From contig OU342816.1 of the NCBI GenBank assembly GCA_910591455.2, positions 21,523,702 through 21,587,701 of the forward strand: 64,000 bases of DNA, written 5' to 3'. The translations under genes were made by a program, and so were the position numbers. This document shows positions 58,708 through 64,000 of this stretch, in pieces. The notes beneath the pieces were generated by a model. It was not told the DNA's origin. It saw nothing but the letters and a program-made list of their open reading frames with translations, and searched no databases. This DNA comes from Pholis gunnellus (taxonomy: Eukaryota; Chordata; Actinopteri; Perciformes; Pholidae). How positions within the stretch are numbered: the first letter of the stretch is position 1; each line of letters starts with the position of its first letter.

Positions 58708-60128
58708 GTATAGTGTATACGTGTATTTTAACATCATGATCACATGTGGATGTGACATGTTGGTGGCATTATTGTATGTGCTTAATTTCTTTTCAATCTA
58801 TTTGTTATGATGACGACAGGGATGCAACAGTAATAATCATTCATAGTATGTTTTCTCTTTTATTGGGGGTTGGGCATTGGTAGCAGCTCAGATAACAACA
58901 CACAGAGGGAGGGTGACTCCACCATACCTTTACATATAATAGCTGCTTGATGCATATTGATGCACTGAGTATCATATAGAATAATTACCAAGCAACATGT
59001 TTGGCCTCTAGGTGTCAGGTTTGCTCGTCATTGGACCAGACTATCTGTTTGGATTAACAGTGTGGTCCAGAATCCAGTGCTGCTCAAATGATTTGTTCAG
59101 CAAAATAAAAGCAGGCCTGTTGTGACAGCCTTCCCCTGAATGCTGTGGATTCCAGCTGGAGGCCCAGATGCAATTTACAGCAACACAACAAAAGCTCGTC
59201 CCCATAAGGCTTGGACCCTGCTTCTTTGGATTGAATCACAGGAATAACCCTTGTTCACCTCTCATAATTGAGCAGTCGTCCTGCATTAGCCTCACTCTTG
59301 TTGCTGAGGCAACAGGGCAACCTTAGAAAATGAAATAAAGGGGTCTGACCACTGCGGAGAGCACAGGTCAGTCCATATTTTTACATCAGGGGGTGAGCTG
59401 CACCTTGGGAATTCACGTCAAGCTGAGTCCAGTCTGTTTCTCTGCTTTCAGACCCACACCTCTTCACACATGATAGAGCAGGAGCTGAAGATCTTCAAGG
59501 GGAGGCTGGGGAACAGGATGGAGCTTTAGTTGTGTGGGTTTGGAAAATAGGCTTATTGTCGAAAAAGCTTGAGCCAAGGTGTTTGAAATTGGCAAATAGC
59601 ACACGCGTGCCTAGAATTTGATGAAACACTGTTTTGGCCTCTTTTTATTTTTAGGAGAAAAATTTAAGTCTGCGGTGAGACATTTGAAGTATTGAGGAAA
59701 TTATTTAATAATCTGTATTTATATTTTATATGTTTTTTCTAACGTCTATGCACAAAGACATTTGGATAATTTCTTTAAACTATGTTTTACAGTGTTTTAA
59801 ATTTCTTTTTAATAAGGAACATTGGGGAAAGATATACGACTCGTTTCCAACCACATAATCATATTTCTAATTTCTACATATTGCATCACATAGAGCTTTA
59901 ACATTATTGTCAAATTTAGAATTATATCCAAAATTGCACATGAAAAATAGCCTTTGCACCTGCACTCAACGAACCACAGGGCAGGTGTTAATGCATCAAG
60001 CTGGAATACATAGGCGGCAAAATAACGGATATTGGTCAGCTCATCTTTTCAAAAGAAGAGCAGACTTTCACGCAAAGCTTTCAATAAAACCGTGTAAGTA
60101 AATAGAGAGTTTTATTTTGAGGCTCACA

Positions 60129-60140
60129 ACCGGAAGTAAG
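60129..60140 (+). promoter_or_regulatory. Consensus ETS site (ACCGGAAGTAAG)
   Basis: A full-length ETS consensus about 0.7 kb before the presumed esam start. ETS factors drive many endothelial genes, so it fits that identity, but a single motif can occur by chance. Confidence 0.3.
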
Positions 60141-60205
60141 CCTTTAAATTCTGCAAAATTACCCAGAATTGATGCAAGGTGCAAGGTGCAAGGTGGAGAG
60201 TACGG

Positions 60206-60477
60206 CTCTCTCTCTCTCTCCCTGTCTCTCTCTCCCTCCCTCTCTCCCTCTCTCTCTCCCTCCCTCTCTCCCTCCATCTATCTATCTCTCTCTCTCTCCC
60301 TCCCTCCCTCTATCTCTCTCTTTCCCTCCCTCCCTTTCTCTCCCTCTCTCTCTCTCCCTCCCTCTCCCCCTCTCTCTCTCTCCCTCTCTCCCTCCATCTC
60401 TCTCTCTCTCTCCCTCCCTCTCTCTCCCTCTATCTCTCTCTCTCCCTCCCTCCCTCCCTCTCTCTCTCTCTCTCTCT
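60206..60477 (+). repeat. Polypyrimidine (CT/CCCT)n tract
   Basis: 272 bp of almost pure C and T (CTCTCT, CCCTCCCT, with a few A in ATCT units). Capable of triplex formation. It ends about 360 bp before the ATG of the next gene. Ser/Leu/Pro frames through it are artefacts. Confidence 0.96.
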
Positions 60478-60840
60478 GAATGACAAAAGGCGACAACTTA
60501 CGGAGTTGTAGCTACTCGCTGCCGTCTCGAGACGGAGGGAAGTGCGGATGCAGCCGAGCGTTGAGCGGAGGAGGACAAGTGCCGCGCAATACCTTTGGTG
60601 TCGGAGGCGGTGATACAATTTACACTTTATCGCCACCTCACCGCAAAGTCAGCGAAGAGGGGTTCCTGCGGCTCCCCACATTTCCTCACCCCGGAGGAGT
60701 GGCCCCCCTCACCTTACCCGGCTAACGTCTCTGCGGGGAGACTGACGGGAAGCCACTTGGAAGACTTGGAGGAGCTTTGCCCGAGGCGACACAGAGCTCA
60801 TATATAGAGCCGGGCGAAGGACGTGAACGCCGCGTCCACC
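60478..60840 (+). promoter_or_regulatory. Promoter/5' UTR of the esam-like gene
   Basis: CpG-rich sequence (TCTCGAGACGG, GCCGAGCGTTGAGCGG, GTGCCGCGCAAT) from the CT tract to the start codon. A TATATA at 60800-60805 lies only about 40 bp before the ATG, so it is either a TATA box giving a very short leader or a chance match. Confidence 0.45.
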
Positions 60841-60907
60841 ATGGAGGTCGGCAGTACTTGGAGGAAACTTCCTCTGCTCTCGTTCACCTTGCTGTGGGGG
60901 CTCTCAG
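60841..60907 (+). CDS. esam: Signal-peptide exon, probably endothelial cell-selective adhesion molecule (ESAM), partial
   Basis: Starts at a strong Kozak context (CCACCATGG) and encodes MEVGSTWRKLPLLSFTLLWG, then LS and one base of the next codon. The donor GTCAGT follows, giving a phase 1 intron. A basic n-region (WRK), a hydrophobic core (LPLLSFTLLWGL) and a small-residue end make a clear signal peptide. A separate phase 1 leader exon is the standard first exon of JAM/CTX-type Ig receptors. Such leaders are too short and variable to identify the gene by sequence. The name comes from position: in mammals as I recall them, ESAM lies just downstream of MSANTD2 on the same strand. Another signal-peptide gene (for example vsig2) remains possible. 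The rest lies right of the window. Confidence 0.55.
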
Positions 60908-62516
60908 GTCAGTGCACTGCTCATCCTCACACAACAACAAATACACTTCACATACATAGCCTGTATCAGATATTCTTTAGAATATTGACAACACATTGGA
61001 CCTAAAACTGCTCTAGTGTCAAGCTGTATCAAAGCAATAGTCTATCTCCTGTGAGTGTTTGCAACATGTTTTTAGACATTCCATTCTTGAATATGTGAAG
61101 TGTATTCTCATAGCTGAATGGTAATGAAACTACCCTGACTCCACTCCCCACAGCCCCAATAACTGATCGAAGGTCTGTTTCTGGGGTTCTGTCCCGTATG
61201 TGTGCCGGGAGGAATTTCAAGCAGAAACACCTGTTTGTTTTGTTTTTTCACAGGATTTGAAACAAGTGTGTGACACATGATTATGTCTTCCAGGGAACAA
61301 TAATCCCTTTATAGCCGCTGCAGCATTGGCCCAGCCGTCACTCTCTCTAGCAATGTATTAAACTCCTACTTCCACTAGCTGTACAGTACAAGCAGACATC
61401 TCTGTGATATAGAAATTGAGGCACGGTACAGCGGCACAAGCGTTTTGCAAATGTTTTAAGGAATAAGAAGTTTTTTTTAATTATTAATCAGGGAAAAATT
61501 ATGACGGCGTTATGGAGAGGGCATCAGTTTACAGGAACACATTGTTTCAGTTCGTTGTGATTTTTCAAAAGGTAGAAGCTGCTTCTGATTTGGCAGAAAA
61601 GCCCCTCTCCCAAAATAGCATGAAGGGATTGCTGTAAGTTTGCATTCCTCTGGTCATGAATTTTCAATCGTCATCTCATCATTCCTCTTGTCTCTACCCT
61701 CAGCATCGACATTTTGTGACAGTCGTGAGTGCCTCCAACATTCAGTTTTCACTCTCGCGAACCATCCCGCTCTCGTATGGAGAAACAGGAGATATCCATT
61801 TAAGTTAGGGAGAGCGCTGTCTTCAGGTGAGGACTTACATTTGGCCTCTGGAGACACAAAAGCATTTTCAACTTCAGCTTCCCTTTTTGCCTGAGTTGAA
61901 ATTGATTCGAAAGCCTGTGTGTGCTTTCAGCACTGTTGCCAAAACAATCACATGTGCTGACACACAGGATCCCAGGCTGGCTTGTTAAGGTGGTATTACC
62001 CTTCTGCCACACAGAGGCCTGTGATGGAGTTAAGGTTTAGGCATTTCAAGGAGGGATTGCTAGTAATGTCTCCCGGTAACTAACCTGGACTTTTTTAACA
62101 ACAGTTAATTCACCGCCACTCGCAGTACATCGGGACAATGCAAGCACGGTGGCTGACCTTGACCTCGGCGGTCGACTCGCCATCAATCGCTCCCGCAGGT
62201 GTGTCCTGAAGACACGGAGCGGTCAAGATACAGGCAGGAAATGTTCATGAATAGCAGCCTGTGGCAACAGGAAACCCGAACGCTCCTCGGGTCCCCGATG
62301 TAGGGCCAGCGCGTTACAGGAAGCAAGCGAACGTCCCTCCGACAAACACGACAAGGGCTCGTTTGGTGTTTTTCACTCAAAAATCAGAGCAGTGGAGAAC
62401 GTTATCAGACTGTCAAAAACAAACTGTTGTGCAGGTTTTGGTCAGTTTTCTAGCAACGTTACCAACATGTGACCGTTAGAATCTGGATGGTGAGAATCTG
62501 AGTTTCCTTCTCGTGA

Positions 62517-62668
62517 ATGGTGGGACAAAACCAGACATTTGATGACACCCCTTGGACTCTATGAATTGTGATGTGGCTTTTTCACTGTTTTCTAAAGTTA
62601 TATAGATTCAATAATTCATTGATTAATCAAAAAATATCAGCAGATTAGTCGACAATGAAAACAATGTA
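62517..62668 (-). repeat. Dispersed fish repeat fragment, inverted
   Basis: Resembles the reverse complement of the family at 58290: TTGATTAATCAA and GATTAGTCGACAATG correspond to the usual TCGATTAAT-rich end, with CCCTTGGACT nearby. Diverged. Confidence 0.5.
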
Positions 62669-62687
62669 TAGAATACAAAATACATGT

Positions 62688-63018
62688 AAACAAACTAGGG
62701 CTGATCAACTGGGAAATAAAATATCTAATTGCGAATATTTTTTTATTTCAACTGCGGTATGACTCGCGATGTTAAAGGGAATAATAATTTTGTTCACCAT
62801 TATTCTAACTTTCTCTGAAAACAATATGGTGTGATGGGCATCTGTACCAAACAAAGATGTCATTTTTGAGTCTGTAGAATTTGATGTGTAGGCTGGGATA
62901 TCTTCACTTCAAACATTTCAACATTAACAAACATTGCACCTCCTGCGATTTGAAAATTGCAGCATACCATAATGTGATTTAGATACAAGTTTGATTATTG
63001 TGCAGCTCTAAAACAAAC
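62688..63018. mobile_element. hAT-type MITE (315 bp) with an 8-bp target duplication
   Basis: The element is 62696-63010, starting TAGGGCTGATCAA and ending TTATTGTGCAGCTCTA, whose reverse complement TAGAGCTGCACAATAA matches the start imperfectly. The flanks 62688-62695 and 63011-63018 are both AAACAAAC. It is AT-rich and non-coding. The flank is itself low-complexity, which slightly weakens the duplication evidence. Confidence 0.75.
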
Positions 63019-63097
63019 AAACTAAATAATAAGCAGCAGAGTGTTCAAAAGATAGGATAAAACATATGAGACTTGCACTGGTACAGGTAGAAACGGG

Positions 63098-63099
<2 letters not shown>

Positions 63100-63176
<77 letters not shown>
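63100..63176. repeat. (CA)n microsatellite
   Basis: About 77 bp of pure CA. Confidence 0.97.
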
Positions 63177-63179
<3 letters not shown>

Positions 63180-64000
63180 TCCAGACAGAGCAGCTGAACA
63201 CAGAATGTCCTGATGTGGGATGTCACTGAACTTGAATGTTGTCCTCTGTTCCGCTCATTGTTACTTTTGTTAAACTAATCAGCGGTTGTATCTTTATCTC
63301 AGCCTTTACTGCATAATAGTGAACTGTGCTTCTCAATGGCAACAACCCATTTAGATTGTCTCAGAGAAGTCATGTTTGGATCAGCTAATTTGATTACATA
63401 TGGTTCAACAGGCGGTGTGCCTAATTATGCATTGCATTCTGATTGCGTGAATGAATTTGCCCTCTTGTCACTTGTTCTAAGGCAAGTCAACTCAAGACGC
63501 ACACACAGGGAGAAGTGAAGCTTTTTTCCAGTGTTATTTCTGCCAGTAAATGTGTGTAATGCAGTTTGTGTTCACACCAAACGCAAAGCACATTTTTCCT
63601 CACATTACTGGTGCAAGTTTATCCGTTCATTCATGTAATTCATGCTAGACGTGCCGGAGAAGGGGGGGTTACCTCCATGTAGACACCAACAACGTGGCCA
63701 AAATAACCACTGTTACTGCTTTCTACATATTGTAGAAGTCACAGATACGCCGCGACACCAAACGTAGCCCTGTCCTGTCTGGAGATGCTCTGTGAACAAA
63801 TGGATACAAAACTCATCGATTCGTGAAAAGAATTCCTGCTTTTGTAGATCTGCATGAGTGGAGTTGGGATCGATCGGTGCTAGGCGATGCTAACATTGTA
63901 GCTGCTCCATCAACACTCATCCAGGCTTAAATGCAGCATTGACGGTGTTGTTTTTAACGTAGACAGTCTATGTTTTATATACATACGTACACCTGGACAG

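Larger units (their letters stand above)
56266..60128. other. Intergenic between msantd2 and the downstream gene
   Basis: No exon seen. Contains a 12-base G run (57189-57200), a repeat fragment at 58290 and a TA tract at 58664. Confidence 0.5.
60908..64000 (+). other. Intron 1 of the esam-like gene (partial)
   Basis: No Ig-type exon (Cys ... W ... DxGxYxC) is visible in any plus-strand frame to the end of the window, so exon 2 lies beyond. It contains two repeat fragments and a (CA)n tract. Confidence 0.5.

Noticed and set aside
60117..60511. Ser/Leu/Pro-rich frames of 104-120 codons
   Set aside because: Produced by the CT tract; all three plus-strand frames are open, which is a composition effect.
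61640..61894. 84-codon plus-strand frame considered as an Ig-domain exon of the esam-like gene
   Set aside because: Lacks the Cys/Trp/DxGxYxC pattern of an Ig domain and has no matching phase 1 acceptor.

Overview
This is a teleost fish nuclear window. It is AT-leaning and intron-rich, with long (CA/TG)n microsatellites, L2/CR1-like LINE debris and many hAT-type DNA transposons. Protein-coding content is small: three vertebrate genes can be recognised, two of them only by their first coding exon. There is no prokaryotic, viral or CRISPR-like content.

Layout. (1) 1-11.5 kb is read as intron 1 of robo3, whose first coding exon lies on the minus strand at 11512-11665; the rest of robo3 would lie left of the window. 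(2) 12.4-46.9 kb is a roughly 34-kb gene-free interval between robo3 and msantd2. It holds a 2.1-kb hAT-like element loaded with a 22-bp minisatellite (13909-16026), L2-like LINE remnants (19.8-20.1 kb; 41.5-43.6 kb, the latter split by a 1.3-kb 23-bp satellite), and three internally deleted copies of one hAT family (25191-27040, 39289-40591, 45293-46469), each with a perfect 8-bp target duplication. Other dispersed repeats and several non-repeat, homeodomain-motif-rich stretches that may be enhancers are also present. (3) 47178-53705 is a complete four-exon msantd2 on the plus strand (556 residues), with a CpG-rich start and a 3' UTR ending near a poly(A) signal at 56244. (4) 60841-60907 is a signal-peptide exon, probably the first exon of esam, behind a 272-bp CT tract; its intron 1 runs off the right end.

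The order robo3 (-), msantd2 (+), esam (+) matches, in mirror image, the human 11q24 order ROBO3, MSANTD2, ESAM as I remember it, including the divergent orientation of the first pair. That supports all three calls.

The most unusual biology is in the mobile elements. The three hAT copies keep different parts of one transposase: copy 1 an N-terminal zinc-finger-like region fused to the C-terminal tail, copy 3 the C-terminal dimerisation motif plus tail, copy 2 only a trace of the tail. This is an Ac/Ds-like deletion series. Two elements have turned short internal segments into large tandem arrays. I saw no new gene system; long ORFs in the arrays are artefacts.
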